This document shows positions 58,901 through 61,804 of a stretch of DNA of 64,000 nt, piece after piece (position 1 is the stretch's first letter; the number at the start of each line of letters is the position of its first letter). The position numbers and the translations under genes were made by a program. Source of the stretch: Sinohyriopsis cumingii (taxonomy: Eukaryota; Mollusca; Bivalvia; Unionida; Unionidae); assembly GCA_028554795.2 (NCBI GenBank), contig CM068824.1:164669946-164733945 (forward strand). The letters are read 5' to 3'. The notes under the pieces were generated by a model. That model was given only the letters and a program-made list of their open reading frames with translations, was not told the origin of the DNA and searched no databases.

Positions 58901-61552
58901 CACAACAACAAAATTTCTGATAAAAACCCCATCTTAAAATGACTTTCTATTTAAATGAAGTAGCAAAAGATGGTCACATACTGGAAATTAAATCAGCACA
59001 ATTGTAAGATCAGCAAGACATGACCATTCAAACAAAGTAGCAATAGCAAGATATTCAAGCTGGTACCTGCATCAGTCATAATCGGACATCACATGGGCAC
59101 CAATTTCAATATTACACCAAGTTCAATGATCATTTCTTTTGTTCTTATATTTTGACTGATGTACTCTATCTTCCAACAACTTCACCCTATTCTGGTGAAG
59201 AAGAGATGCCACACCATCATGAAATTTGGGTTTAGCACAGACCTTACAAGTATTTGAAATCCTGGGATAAATGCAGAAATGTTACAGCTTTTACAAGAGG
59301 CCCCCTACACATAAGGCAACCTGCTTTAGATCACCTTCTTGTTTTACAAGGGGTAGCCTTAAAAAATGGGAACCACTTTACTTCACACATTAACAAGAGT
59401 ACTTTTACTGGCACAATATATACCTGCATCTTTTTTCAACAGTTGTCTATACAGGCACCATGTGGGTATGGTTGATTCTGGTGATTACTGACCAACAGGT
59501 CTCAATGACTTCAACCATTTTTCTTCTTTCAGTCAGTGACCTTGACCACTGACCTATGACTCCCCAATTAATAAGCTTGTTTTCTTACTCTAAGTCATTC
59601 ACAAATTTTGGTTAGGGTACATTGTTGACAACTGAAATTTTTGTGCTAAAACCAGTTTTTGTTTTTCAGCAGTAGTGACTTCACCCTTTGACCTAAGGAC
59701 CACAGGTCTAAGTAGCTTCTTCCTCACCCAAGTGCAAGCCATCCATAAAGATTTGTACAGGTACAAGCTATTGAATCAGTATCATTGTGGAAACCATTTT
59801 ATTCTTTGTCAATAACCTTTACCTTTTCACCCCCAAATCAGTAAGCTTCTTTCTTAATTTAAGTGCAAGCCATCCACAAAGTTTAGTAACTGAGTTAATG
59901 ATGAACTTAAGTTTTTGTGAAGAAACCATTTTCTGTTCTTTCAGCCACACCAACCCAGACATTTGAACTTTTGCCCAGAAAACAATATGGTTCTTTTTTT
60001 ATCCCAAGTGAAATCCAACCATAAAGAAAGACAAATGCAGATGGTGGAGGACTATTGTGCAAAAATATTTTTTGTCTTTTTTTTTTGGTCACAGTGACCA
60101 TGAAATTGACAGGATTCTTTCTTATCTTAATGTACATCATCCAGTTTGGTAACAGAACATTGTGGACTACTAGAATTATTGTGGCAATGAAACTGGAACA
60201 GGCTGACAGACAGACTGAAGAGATGGCAATATGTTTTACATTATGGCAGACATATAAAAATGGCCACCTAATGTGACTGAATTTCTTGGGTTGTACTAAA
60301 CCTGTATGTTAGGAAAACAGTTTGATTCAAATCTAGTAAACTTTCGTGTGAAAGAAATAAGCACATACTCATTTGCTCTTTATATACCAGTGTCTAAAAT
60401 ACTTGAATAATTTAATTTTCTGCATTGGTCTGAAATACAAAACCAGATTTTAGTTACAGAAAAATCAACATGCAAAACTTAACCTAATTATAACTAATTA
60501 CAGTTTGGAACTCACCTCTTCTGTCACTTTGAATTTCTTTAAAAGAGCAACAAACTTCTGTTTTATATTCCTTTGCTGAAATGAAAATAAAATACAACAA
60601 AATGAATATATTCATATAAAAACAATAGCACAGAATCTCAAATTATTTTTTTCTTTTTTTTAATCAATTATATTGGCTACAATGCTTTTAATGTTAATTT
60701 CTCATAATAAATAAATAGGTCATTCAGTCTTTTCTGAAAATGTCATGTAAAATTTTCCTCAAGGATAAAAAAAAAAAGACTACAGCTCATGATCAATATA
60801 AATGATGTTAACACAGCATTAGTCAACATCATGTTTTCATTTAATTATCACTTCACGAAACTTTGGTTGGTCACAAAGTGTTTGAAAACATTAGATGCTC
60901 CTGCTAATTTGGTGCAACTGAAGGAAGCTTGGTTCAATATGAAAATGGCCAACTGAAGGATGCTTGGTTCAATATGAAAATGGCAAACTGAAGGAAGCTT
61001 GGTTCAATATGAAAATGGTCAACTGAAGGAAGCCTGGTTCAATATGAAAATGGCCAACTGAAGGAAGCTTGGCTCAATATAAAATGGCAAACTGAAGGAA
61101 GCTTGGTTTAATATGAAAATGGCCACGTTCTAAATCAGAATTGGGAATCAGTTTTGTTTAGCTCATAACAGCCTTCAAAAGTTTTTGAATCTGAATGAAA
61201 TTTGTGCTGACAGTTTAGATGTGATGGGAAGTGAGATAGATAAAGGCAACACCACAGAATATTGGTGGGCCCATAAAGGAAAGGCACACACAACAACCAA
61301 CACCAAACTTTTGTAATATCAGAAACTACATCATCAATCTTTACTATTTCAGGATGCTAATGGTTCATCAAAGGCAAAATGAAGGAAGACTAACATGTGA
61401 TATGACTGCGCTATCTTTACTGCGGCTACTTTTGCGAGCTCTGGGTCGGCTGTGTTCCTCTAACATCATAGGTTCACTGTCACTAAGTTCATAGTTTGAC
61501 GAGTCCTCTCCCTCTTCAAAATCTGTATCATTGTCCACATCTGGAGAACGAT
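10090..61552 (-). CDS. PACS: PACS family sorting protein, eight internal exons (partial gene)
   Basis: Minus-strand gene, exons in transcript order: 61395-61552, 60516-60575, 55500-55660, 52013-52058, 42613-42660, 38843-39064, 15386-15490, 10090-10196. Splice phases agree at every junction, giving 301 complete codons. The products align in order with vertebrate PACS-1/PACS-2 as I recall them: NIKQKFVALLKKFKV, VLDSE, SIPKPRLRPFF, RSTSYKEK, PRKALLDQL, LVNTAEWQGQ, CTCSDADVKASVSALVTKIQK. Known role of the family: cytosolic adaptors that bind acidic-cluster motifs in cargo such as furin and connect them to AP-1/AP-3 or COPI. PACS-2 also acts at ER-mitochondria contacts and in apoptosis. The N-terminal cargo-binding region lies beyond 64000 and most of the C-terminal domain beyond position 1, so no promoter, start codon or stop codon is visible. 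The family call is firm. Whether the animal has one or several PACS genes cannot be told from here. Confidence 0.93.
10556..10883 (-). repeat. SINE family B (tRNA-derived, CA-rich tail), full copy
   Basis: On the minus strand it begins GGTGGCCTAG, with A-box-like TAGTGGTTAGAGCG and B-box GGGTTCAAACCC. A body follows with GACTTAAAAAATGGTACTG and TAGTGTTAAGACTGG, ending near ATTGTTAAAGCTACATTAC with a CA/TG-rich run at 10556-10577. Shares its body with copies at 45945-46212 and 55894-56153. Confidence 0.85.
11169..11789. mobile_element. TTAA-flanked MITE, copy 1
   Basis: A 621-bp element bounded by TTAACTCATTTGGCCCC and its imperfect inverse GGGACCAAATGAATTAA. It has no coding capacity. An uninterrupted T-run lies near the middle (about 11371-11390). 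The TTAA at both outer edges could be a piggyBac-style target duplication, but the family is not certain. Confidence 0.85.
11924..12792. mobile_element. TTAA-flanked MITE, copy 2, with nested SINE
   Basis: Same family and orientation as copy 1. Ends are TTAACTCATTCAGCCCC and GGGGCCGAATGAGTTAA. Without the inserted SINE and one target duplicate it is about 620 bp, like copy 1. The central T-run at 12363-12389 is 27 bases. Confidence 0.87.
11961..12197 (-). repeat. SINE family A nested in MITE copy 2, exact ends
   Basis: Flanked by the direct repeat GTTGTTTTTG(T), at 11951-11960 and 12198-12207. Comparison with MITE copy 1 confirms the insertion. The head lacks nine bases between the two GAGTGG motifs (GGGGCCCCGAGTGGTCTAA), so part of the A-box region is missing in this copy. 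Confidence 0.93.
13271..13876. mobile_element. TTAA-flanked MITE, copy 3 (inverted), perfect terminal repeats
   Basis: A 606-bp copy in the opposite orientation to copies 1 and 2. Its ends TTAACACATTAACCCCTGG (13271-13289) and CCAGGGGTTAATGTGTTAA (13858-13876) are perfect 19-bp inverted repeats including TTAA. It was inserted into a degenerate repeat whose two halves lie at 12820-13270 and 13877-14160. Confidence 0.9.
13877..15385. other. Intron, degenerate repeats
   Basis: 13877-14160 continues the repeat broken by MITE copy 3 (phrases like TTCATGCCTTAATCTCAAATGG). 14765-14900 has two copies of a TAGACCCTGATTTGC motif that also underlies the array at 37855-38130. Nothing coding was seen. 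Confidence 0.5.
15386..15490 (-). CDS. PACS: PACS exon G: start of conserved C-terminal domain
   Basis: A 105-bp phase 0-0 exon. The acceptor has a T-rich tract ending TTTTTTTTCAG and the donor is CAG|GTGGGT. It encodes PRKALLDQLGVILGDVDDRL then PVHVFLVNTAEWQGQ. Vertebrate PACS has PRKxVYDQLNxIL, then LPENxxLVNTxDWQGQ, at the beginning of its best-conserved C-terminal domain. The intron upstream, 15491-38842, is the longest here and carries the DIRS-like element, the LINE relic, a second RT relic and several minisatellites. Confidence 0.95.
15881..16137. repeat. ~65-bp tandem repeat, four copies
   Basis: The unit contains CTCAAAGGGACTGACACTCT followed by ACTGTC, AATTTCCAGGAATTCAAACT and AAA. 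Single related units occur at 36570, 58480 and 61815, each followed by AAGACCATTTCTTT-like sequence. This looks like local tandem growth of one part of a dispersed repeat. Confidence 0.85.
16138..17559. other. Intron, dispersed repeat remnants
   Basis: 16140-16500 resembles the dispersed repeat at 36600-37400 and 53000-53500 (phrases such as AAAACTCCACGTTGATGTGA). The rest is AT-rich intron with no recognised feature. Confidence 0.4.
17560..17715. repeat. ~27-bp CTCATAAATATGCAT tandem repeat
   Basis: About six loose units of CTCATAAATATGCATA plus CATCTTG or similar. Two more lie at 18625-18660, so the array was split or copied. Confidence 0.8.
17755..18480. repeat. Dispersed repeat family D, copy 1
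   Basis: Shares ordered blocks with 45295-45880 in the same orientation: AAAATTCAACAAATAA, ACTTCCCTAGAATA versus ATTTCCCTACAATA, TGTTGAATCACA, ATAATCCAAG and TTAGTTATAATTAG. Shares the first blocks in inverted orientation with 57480-57900. A long open frame on the minus strand at 18061-18450 encodes only hydrophobic low-complexity sequence and is taken as chance. Element class unknown. Confidence 0.65.
19319..20637 (+). pseudogene. DIRS-like retroelement, decayed gag-like region
   Basis: Upstream part of a plus-strand retroelement that continues into RT and tyrosine recombinase. Open pieces at 19319-19510, 19589-20014, 20054-20350 and 20335-20637 lie in different frames. Products include an acidic segment, a Lys-rich run (KKRK), an IWNEI plus AGIMPIVQLAELLKSQ segment, LRRRYMIRPHL, and a final Arg/Gly-rich tail. 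An IW..., helical repeat, LRRR-RP-L series is usual in DIRS gag-like proteins as I remember them. At least three frameshifts or stops disable it. Similarity is by eye, so the gag assignment is less sure than the RT and recombinase. Confidence 0.7.
20690..22045 (+). pseudogene. DIRS-like reverse transcriptase and RNase H, broken
   Basis: Visible in shifting frames are an IVPKPNGKFGQ block followed by a stop, VDLKDAYFSIPIHTGYQKF (VDLKDAY at 21034-21054), the catalytic YIDD (21160-21171), LGFIINLKKSVLIPSQQITF, and RNase H pieces: TDAS, SDN, and HIAGKHNIQADYLSRN. The stretch between the first and second RT blocks and YIDD is shorter than in working elements, suggesting an internal deletion of some tens of residues. 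Several stops and frameshifts are present, so it is dead. The YIDD with GFxxxxxKSxxxPxQxxxFxGFV order is typical for DIRS and Ty3-type elements. The recombinase downstream decides for DIRS. Confidence 0.88.
22212..23370 (+). pseudogene. DIRS-like tyrosine recombinase, decayed
   Basis: One open frame runs to 23252. It contains WRPGTTKQYNLARKKWNFW (N-terminal SAM-like part), an ALFTAPRAQTHKSLNL block holding the first catalytic Arg, and KFKAYSYRTVTASAA, where DIRS recombinases usually have H-S-x-R. The histidine is Tyr here while the Arg remains. A frameshift follows near 23250. The last part, TADWTSVKNFHFYLMDI then RANNQGFAEAV, lies in another frame and keeps a possible nucleophile Tyr. Combining a lost His with a frameshift, the enzyme cannot be active. 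A recombinase in place of a DDE integrase separates this from Ty3/Gypsy elements. Confidence 0.87.
23376..24884. other. Intron after the DIRS relic; possible decayed LINE 3' part
   Basis: No clear end of the DIRS element was found; terminal inverted repeats were sought by eye without success. 24100-24884 may be the strongly decayed downstream part of the minus-strand LINE at 24885-26340, but only short unconvincing matches were seen. Confidence 0.35.
24885..26340 (-). pseudogene. Non-LTR retrotransposon relic (APE endonuclease and RT)
   Basis: On the minus strand, upstream to downstream: a GGGIAII stretch near 26040, LIILGDCNFHFDSPGN (about 25790-25830), THKQSHFILDSF, then LASDHFCIICHLDLS. 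These follow the order GDFNFH...THxxGHTLDLV...SDH of APE-type endonucleases. Farther down come FVKPLLKKAVQDPNDF, SKILEKVVLSQLVTHLN and LLDLPAAFDTINHS, matching the RT start and the LLDLSAAFDTIDH block seen in CR1/L2/Rex1-type LINEs. Many stops and shifts interrupt it. The clade is a guess from motif wording. The element has the same orientation as the PACS gene. Confidence 0.82.
26341..28379. other. Intron, no recognised feature
   Basis: 26960-27300 has scattered AGGTCAxTATGACCTA phrases of degenerate repeats. The open frames at 27333-27878 have no family resemblance and lie in AT-rich sequence. Nothing else seen. Confidence 0.4.
28380..28740. repeat. Dispersed repeat family E, copies 1 and 2
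   Basis: 28420-28565 carries, in order, CTGATCACATTACTGTTAGG, ATATAAGCCT, CTGAATCCAGCCCTACTA, AAGATGAAAATT, CTTGCCCATCATCTCCTCTT and AGGTGT. The same series, inverted, occupies 33115-33290. 28675-28735 is a partial second copy (TTTCTCCTTCAAATACATTC then TCTGATCACATTAACATTAG). Confidence 0.8.
29255..30950 (-). pseudogene. Second RT retroelement relic, split by a SINE
   Basis: On the minus strand, downstream of a WVIHVIFKE stretch (about 30700), there is TGIIPSFIIQKANDKLKS then IIDLSHLNQYIMQPKFRME (about 30470-30600). This matches the RT opening block with RPVIDLxxLNxxI and KFxME. On the far side of the SINE, EYAISFDLSLD is a decayed SVDLKDAY. 29780-29970 gives PPCLGCLCLQLLGFCLDSLV, like the connection region LLGxLxS after the RT of DIRS or Ty3-type elements. 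Stops and shifts throughout. No recombinase or integrase was found, so the order is not settled. Confidence 0.68.
30198..30438 (+). repeat. SINE family A inside the RT relic, exact ends
   Basis: Flanked by perfect 12-bp direct repeats CATCCCTTCTGA at 30186-30197 and 30439-30450. Head GGGGCTGTGAGTGGCCGAGT, B-box-like GGGTTCCAGTCTC, full body, (CAA)n tail. It interrupts the RT frame of the older relic. Confidence 0.95.
30927..31567. repeat. 50/51-bp GC-richer minisatellite
   Basis: About twelve units of CTTCAGCAGTGGCAGAGGCT then GGTTGGTTTGA, in two versions: CCCTGCCCTGCCAATCATC (50 bp) and GCCTGCCATCCCATTTCTTC (51 bp). The two alternate irregularly. The 51-bp version keeps frame and gives long open frames on both strands (LPSHFFLQQWQRL type), which I regard as artefacts. 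Clearly richer in G and C than the surrounding intron. Confidence 0.95.
31568..33109. other. Intron, no recognised feature
   Basis: Unique-looking AT-rich sequence. The overlapping open frames at 32565-32841 are in two phases with no family resemblance and no splice logic with PACS. Confidence 0.4.
33110..33300. repeat. Dispersed repeat family E, copy 3 (inverted)
   Basis: Reverse complement matches 28420-28565 block by block: GATCACATTAATGTTAGGAT, ATAAGCCTGCTACTCTCTGA, ATCCAGTCCTACTAAAAAGA, CTTGCCCATTACCTCCCCTT. Confidence 0.8.
34200..34860. repeat. Degenerate ~180-bp tandem repeat, about four units
   Basis: Each unit has an AAATTTTCTATGACTGTGATC-like part, TTGACTCCAAGGTCACA, CAAGCAAG and TTxATTCCATG with GGGxTTAGxAAATAxAAGCA. 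Strongly diverged, hence old. Confidence 0.7.
34974..36075. repeat. 58-bp minisatellite with higher-order structure
   Basis: About nineteen units of CATGGTCATGATATATTCTG, GTATTACCAGTAGCGTTGCC and ACACACTTATGATGCCAA. Three unit types occur: type A (TACTACTAGAAGCACTGCC with ACAATGCC), type B (ATCTTCAGGTATTACTAGTA) and type C (ACCAGTAGCGTTGCC). Type A always precedes B, then a run of C. A starts near 34980, 35270 and 35615, so blocks of five and six units have been duplicated. Confidence 0.95.
36560..37440. repeat. Dispersed repeat family F, copy interrupted by a SINE
   Basis: Contains TCAAAGAGACTGACACTGTA, AAGACCATTTCTTCCG, several rounds of GCCATATTGGACATCAG, TTTTCATTTAGGACCAACTA, GACATCAAAAGAAGTCTTTT and GGTGAAAACC. 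Related copies lie at 16140-16500, 52990-53500, 58470-59100 and 61805-62180. Internally it repeats about every 200 bp. Confidence 0.72.
36829..37082 (+). repeat. SINE family A, full copy, exact ends
   Basis: Flanked by TCAAGTAGAATTG (36816-36828) and TCAAGTAGAGTTG (37083-37095), 12 of 13 identical. Head GGGGCCCCGAGTGGCCGAGT, B-box CGGTTCAAGTCC, complete body and (CAA)n tail. This copy, with those at 30198 and 11961, defines the family ends. Confidence 0.95.
37855..38135. repeat. ~85-bp tandem repeat, about three and a half units
   Basis: Unit: GACCCTGATCTATCAGTGCA, TTATGTGACAG, ATCTATATGTATTTAGCTTG, TTAGGAATGATCAGTAAAAC, AAAC. Two diverged units of the same motif lie at 14765-14900. Confidence 0.85.
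38843..39064 (-). CDS. PACS: PACS exon F: basic linker with RxRSTS motif
   Basis: The acceptor is CCATTGTCAG|GAG. It encodes EHDMDQDIAEPPIIIINEPV, then SSDYRKLDIGKPKSPLHKSA, then QLSRERSTSYKEKKNKKEQK, then PSSRRNSTGCVEDL. The RSTS-x-KE block corresponds to RSTSLKERQ of PACS-2 and RSTPLKERQ of PACS-1. The RERSTS hexamer (38918-38935) keeps the R-x-R-x-x-S spacing of the Akt site in PACS-2. The 3' edge is uncertain. A donor TTG|GTCAGT at 38843 keeps phase 0 and joins directly to exon G. A second possibility, AGAT|GTAAAA with the exon ending at 38827, would need another, unseen exon. The body of the exon is secure; the last dozen bases are not. Confidence 0.85.
39282..39315. repeat. (AAT)n microsatellite
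   Basis: Eleven perfect AAT or ATA triplets. Confidence 0.97.
39415..39925. repeat. 46-bp minisatellite
   Basis: About eleven units of AGTTAACCCTAAGTGGACTG, ACACTCTATTGATCCAAGGG and AGTGGC. A run of variants repeats twice in the same order (39420-39520 and about 39705-39800), showing a multi-unit duplication. Confidence 0.93.
40365..40680. repeat. 33-bp minisatellite with open frame
   Basis: About ten units of CACTGCTAACATTTGTATAT, AACTGCCTCTTTT. As 33 is divisible by three, the minus strand shows a long repeated MLAVKRGSYIQ peptide. Nothing suggests it is expressed. Confidence 0.95.
40865..41100. repeat. 48-bp minisatellite
   Basis: Five units of ACTTTAAACTCCATGCTAAT, CATGTCTTTGTGTTACAATA, CATCTTCA. 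Also frame-keeping, giving a repeated FVLQYIFNFKLHANH peptide on the plus strand, taken as an artefact. Confidence 0.92.
41820..42005. repeat. ~56-bp tandem repeat, three units
   Basis: Unit: CTTGTATCCATCATAATGAA, AATTAACCATACAATATCTA, CACACCAACTTCCAGC. Confidence 0.85.
42613..42660 (-). CDS. PACS: Probable PACS microexon E (Ser/Asn/Asp-rich)
   Basis: A 48-bp phase 0-0 candidate with a very good acceptor (CTTTTGTTTGCAG) and consensus donor (GCA|GTAAGT). It reads DLYGKGSDDNSSNSLA. Position, strand and phase fit between exons D and F. Vertebrate PACS has a Ser-rich variable segment here (a GSLNSKGS-like run), so similarity is only general. Because it is a multiple of three and in phase 0, it could be skipped without a frameshift and may be an alternative exon. 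The call rests mainly on splice signals. Confidence 0.6.
43260..44440. repeat. Degenerate ~170-bp tandem repeat, about six units
   Basis: Recurring order: GATGCTTTCTGTCAAATTTG, GTCAAATTCTGTTCAGTGG, TTTTTGAGAAGTCATTTGAA, GATTTTTCTATTTTTAGTAG, TGGCAGCCATATTTGATAG, TTGGCATCATCTGTAC, AAACTGAAAGCCCT. A further part of the family is at 63640-64000. I recall similar degenerate repeats from mollusc introns, but not a named family. Confidence 0.75.
44441..45294. other. Intron, no recognised feature
   Basis: AT-rich unique-looking sequence. No exon expected here and none seen. Confidence 0.4.
45295..45880. repeat. Dispersed repeat family D, copy 2
   Basis: Same strand as 17755-18480, sharing AAATTCAACAAATAA, TTTATTTCCCTACAATATAA, TAAATCC, TTGTTGAATCACAATAATAA, AGTCCAAG, TTTCCAAGAATG and TTAGTTATAATTAG in order. 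Confidence 0.65.
45945..46212 (-). repeat. SINE family B, second copy
   Basis: On the minus strand: CCGGTGGCCTAGTGGTTAGA head, B-box GGGTTTGAACCC, GACTTATAAAAATTATACTT, full body to TAGCGATATGACTG. The CA-rich tail of the other copies is absent. Confidence 0.85.
46431..46477. repeat. (AT)n microsatellite
   Basis: Twenty-three perfect AT steps. Confidence 0.98.
46764..46793. other. 13-bp perfect hairpin, loop of four
   Basis: Arms GGACTCCTATTTT (46764-46776) and AAAATAGGAGTCC (46781-46793) around GGTA. No poly-T terminator sense is meant. It may be the trace of a transposon or part of a structured RNA. It stands out because the surrounding sequence has no other inverted repeat. Confidence 0.8.
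47205..47680. repeat. ~145-bp tandem repeat, three units
   Basis: Unit: ACATGTACATCxxxAGGTCT, TTCTGTCTCTGAATTCxATC, ACTGTAAATAT, CCCACCCAGC, GCCTTTGAACxTGCCACCCA, GCTATTGCATCAT, TCTTTTGATGTACTCTTATA. Units are about 80 percent alike by eye. Confidence 0.8.
47665..49005 (-). mobile_element. Possible pogo/Tigger-like DNA transposon relic
   Basis: Weak. The left edge has CTGCAAACCGGATAAAAG and the right edge, inverted, has GCAGAAAAATCCGGATTATTGG. Between them the minus strand gives MASRKQCMFKTKGKIS and, one frame on, a VNNQHRR stretch, like the start of CENP-B/Tigger transposases (MASKRK then a basic helix). No DDE region is visible. The plus-strand open frame at 47764-48048 has no known relatives and is not proposed as a gene. 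Confidence 0.25.
49729..49755. repeat. (CA)n microsatellite
   Basis: Perfect CA run of about 13 steps. Confidence 0.97.
50367..50524 (+). repeat. SINE family A, 5'-truncated copy with target duplication
   Basis: Starts inside the body (GGTATGTGAGAAAGCTTGCC) and runs to a (CAA)n-like tail. Perfect 14-bp direct repeats ATTAAATCAATATA lie at 50353-50366 and 50525-50538. The missing tRNA head was therefore lost at insertion, as in incomplete reverse transcription, not later. Confidence 0.94.
50817..51042. repeat. (CT)n and (AG)n microsatellites
   Basis: CT run at about 50817-50837, further CTCTC-rich patches to 50880, and a perfect AG run at about 51011-51041. Confidence 0.92.
51566..51602. other. 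Perfect 37-bp palindrome
   Basis: Arms CAATTTGATATACCAATA and TATTGGTATATCAAATTG, 18 bp each, around a single G. Could be a very small foldback element, a protein-binding site, or chance next to AT-rich sequence. The exact length makes chance unlikely. Confidence 0.9.
51650..51692. repeat. (TA)n(CA)n compound microsatellite
   Basis: About ten TA steps followed directly by about eight CA steps. Confidence 0.96.
52013..52058 (-). CDS. PACS: PACS exon D: PFF motif microexon
   Basis: A 46-bp exon with a strong acceptor (TTTTTTGCAG) and a consensus donor (CAT|GTAAGT). Its first base completes the Arg codon left by exon C, then 15 codons read PFFTGGGSHNNIDRH. This continues the vertebrate pattern PKPKLxPFFEG followed by a Ser/Gln/Asn-rich stretch. 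The frame fits only with exon C ending in phase 2, which it does. The 39-bp minisatellite at 52205-52753 lies about 150 bp upstream in the transcript sense. Confidence 0.88.
52205..52753. repeat. 39-bp minisatellite
   Basis: About fourteen units of CCCAGAATCTATAGGATGGC, CACACTCTGATATGGGCAG. 39 is a multiple of three, so both strands are open over hundreds of bases (MDSPESIGWPHSD forward, SECGHPIDSGLSI reverse). The array runs into a SINE without spacer. Confidence 0.95.
52754..52980 (-). repeat. SINE family A, copy fused to the 39-bp array
   Basis: The tRNA-like head and body are complete (GGGGGCCCCGAGTGGCCAAG to TGCTGAAAAATGGCC), but the TTAAACCC and (CAA)n tail is missing. The body stops where ATGGCCAT is shared with the array's GGATGGCCAC. 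A tail-less copy ending in microhomology suggests a deletion or repair joint. Confidence 0.9.
52990..53500. repeat. Dispersed repeat family F, second copy
   Basis: Shares GACATTATACGAAGTCTTCT, GTGAAAACCCC, ATATGACTTTCCGTTCAGGA, GGACCAACTAGACC and GCAGCCATATTGGA with 36560-37440. Confidence 0.72.
53501..54313. other. Intron, no recognised feature
   Basis: Unique-looking sequence between a dispersed repeat and a minisatellite; the short open frame at 53563-53751 has no family resemblance. Confidence 0.4.
54314..55092. repeat. 57-bp minisatellite with ~280-bp higher-order duplication
   Basis: About thirteen units of AGTCTTTATGGCACTGTAAA, ACATGGAGATAATTTACTGT and CCAGGCAGTTGGAGTAA. A shortened unit lacking the middle (GGCACTTTAAAGCAAGTGGA then TTAAGTGTCC) appears at about 54600 and again at about 54880, each followed by the same variants (ACATGTAGATAATGTACTGT). 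A block of about five units was therefore copied as a whole. Confidence 0.93.
55500..55660 (-). CDS. PACS: PACS exon C: VLDSE acidic region ending SIPKPRLR
   Basis: Acceptor TATTTGCAG, donor CTAAG|GTAGGA; 161 bp, entering in phase 0 and leaving with two bases of an Arg codon. It encodes VLDSEADHDLVDPDT, then QEIDDLFDQLEDLSDSDPDL, then EAEDNVSVMSIPKPRL. PACS-2 has the same succession: EVLDSE, an acidic stretch with D-L-x-x-L, SDSxPDxE, and S-x-PKPKLRP. About a third of the residues are Asp or Glu, in keeping with the acidic middle region. Preceded by exon B, the joint reads KVTEE-VLDSE. Confidence 0.95.
55894..56153 (-). repeat. SINE family B, third copy, with (TG)n tail
   Basis: A perfect TG run at about 55896-55924 leads into GATTxxGATTxxTAACATAGCT and the family body (GCTACAGTGTCTGCAGTGTG and so on) to the tRNA-like head GTGGCCTAGTGATTAGCG. 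About 55 bases of the body (from GTAGCATGATGTCCCACC to CTTAATGC) are deleted compared with the other two copies. Confidence 0.85.
56154..57299. other. Intron, no recognised feature
   Basis: AT-rich; no exon, repeat unit or transposon motif noticed. Confidence 0.4.
57300..57900. repeat. Dispersed repeat family D, copy 3 (inverted), with TATA-like box
   Basis: ATTATATCACTGTGATACAT, GGCACATCA, GGTACATCAGCACATT and AAATAATTTATTTGTTGAAT match the reverse complement of 17755-18060. In this copy a TGTATATAAGGAAGAGC motif near 57438 looks like a TATA box upstream of the shared part. That is consistent with, but does not prove, a promoter-carrying terminal repeat. Confidence 0.55.
58155..58352 (+). 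repeat. SINE family A, 5'-truncated copy
   Basis: Starts near the B-box (GGATTCGAATC) and has the complete body, AAAAAATGGTGTTAAACCCT and a (CAA)n tail. No convincing target duplication was found, so the true start is uncertain by several bases. Confidence 0.88.
58470..59110. repeat. Dispersed repeat family F, third copy
   Basis: Begins CAAGAATCCCATGAAGAAAC, then CTCTACTGGGCAAAAAGAAT, AAGATAAGACCATTTCTTTC, followed by diverged rounds of the CCATATTG, CATTTTCAT, ACCAGCTT and GACTTTCTATT phrases. Confidence 0.68.
59500..59960. repeat. Degenerate ~190-bp tandem repeat with TGACCTTGACC phrases
   Basis: Two to three units with TTTCAGTCAGTGACCTTGAC, CACTGACCTATGACTCCCCA, AATAAGCTTxTTTCTTA, AAGTGCAAGCCATCCACAAA and GTTTAGTAAC. 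The frames in it are chance. Confidence 0.7.
60516..60575 (-). CDS. PACS: PACS exon B: NIKQKFVALLKKFKV motif
   Basis: A 60-bp phase 0-0 exon with acceptor TTTCATTTCAG and donor GAG|GTGAGT. Its 20 codons read QRNIKQKFVALL then KKFKVTEE. This is the most recognisable short block of the PACS middle region: vertebrate paralogues have NIKQKFVALLKRFKV followed by S/T-D/E-E. It is too short to be found by an open-frame search and was located by looking for the segment expected between its two neighbours. Confidence 0.93.
60914..61124. repeat. 35-bp minisatellite
   Basis: Six units of CAACTGAAGGAAGCTTGGTT, CAATATGAAAATGGC, about 270 bp downstream of PACS exon A in transcript sense. Confidence 0.95.
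61395..61552 (-). CDS. PACS: PACS exon A: acidic serine cluster followed by basic stretch
   Basis: Acceptor after TTTATTCTTAG, donor CAT|GTTAGT; 158 bp. It starts with two bases completing a codon and ends in phase 0. It encodes RSPDVDNDTDFEEGEDSS, then YELSDSEPMMLEEH, then RPRARKSSRSKDSAVISH. Vertebrate PACS proteins have the same layout just before the NIKQKF segment: an acidic, serine-containing cluster that works as an autoregulatory CK2-phosphorylated region, then a basic run. SDSE and similar S-x-x-D/E sites fit CK2, by inference only. The GTTAGT donor is weaker than consensus but is the only one giving SAVISH joined to QRNIKQKF, which matches the vertebrate order. The open frame runs on past the donor into the intron, so a naive gene caller would overextend it. 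Confidence 0.85.
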
Positions 61553-61804
61553 CTAAGAATAAAGAAAAAAATATTTTAATAAAAAATCCAACCAGCTGCC
61601 CCCAATTTAAATTCTTGTGTGTCCTTAAACCAAGCATCTGTACAAATAAAACTTGGGGCAACCACCTGCCATTAGTAGTTATTTTCCTTCCTTGGCTGCA
61701 ACATAAAACTTTTTCACCCTGAGGTAAAATACTCAAATTATTACCACAAAGAAATTGTGCATATAAAAGTAAACTGAAGACTTAATCTTAGTAAAAACAG
61801 CATG

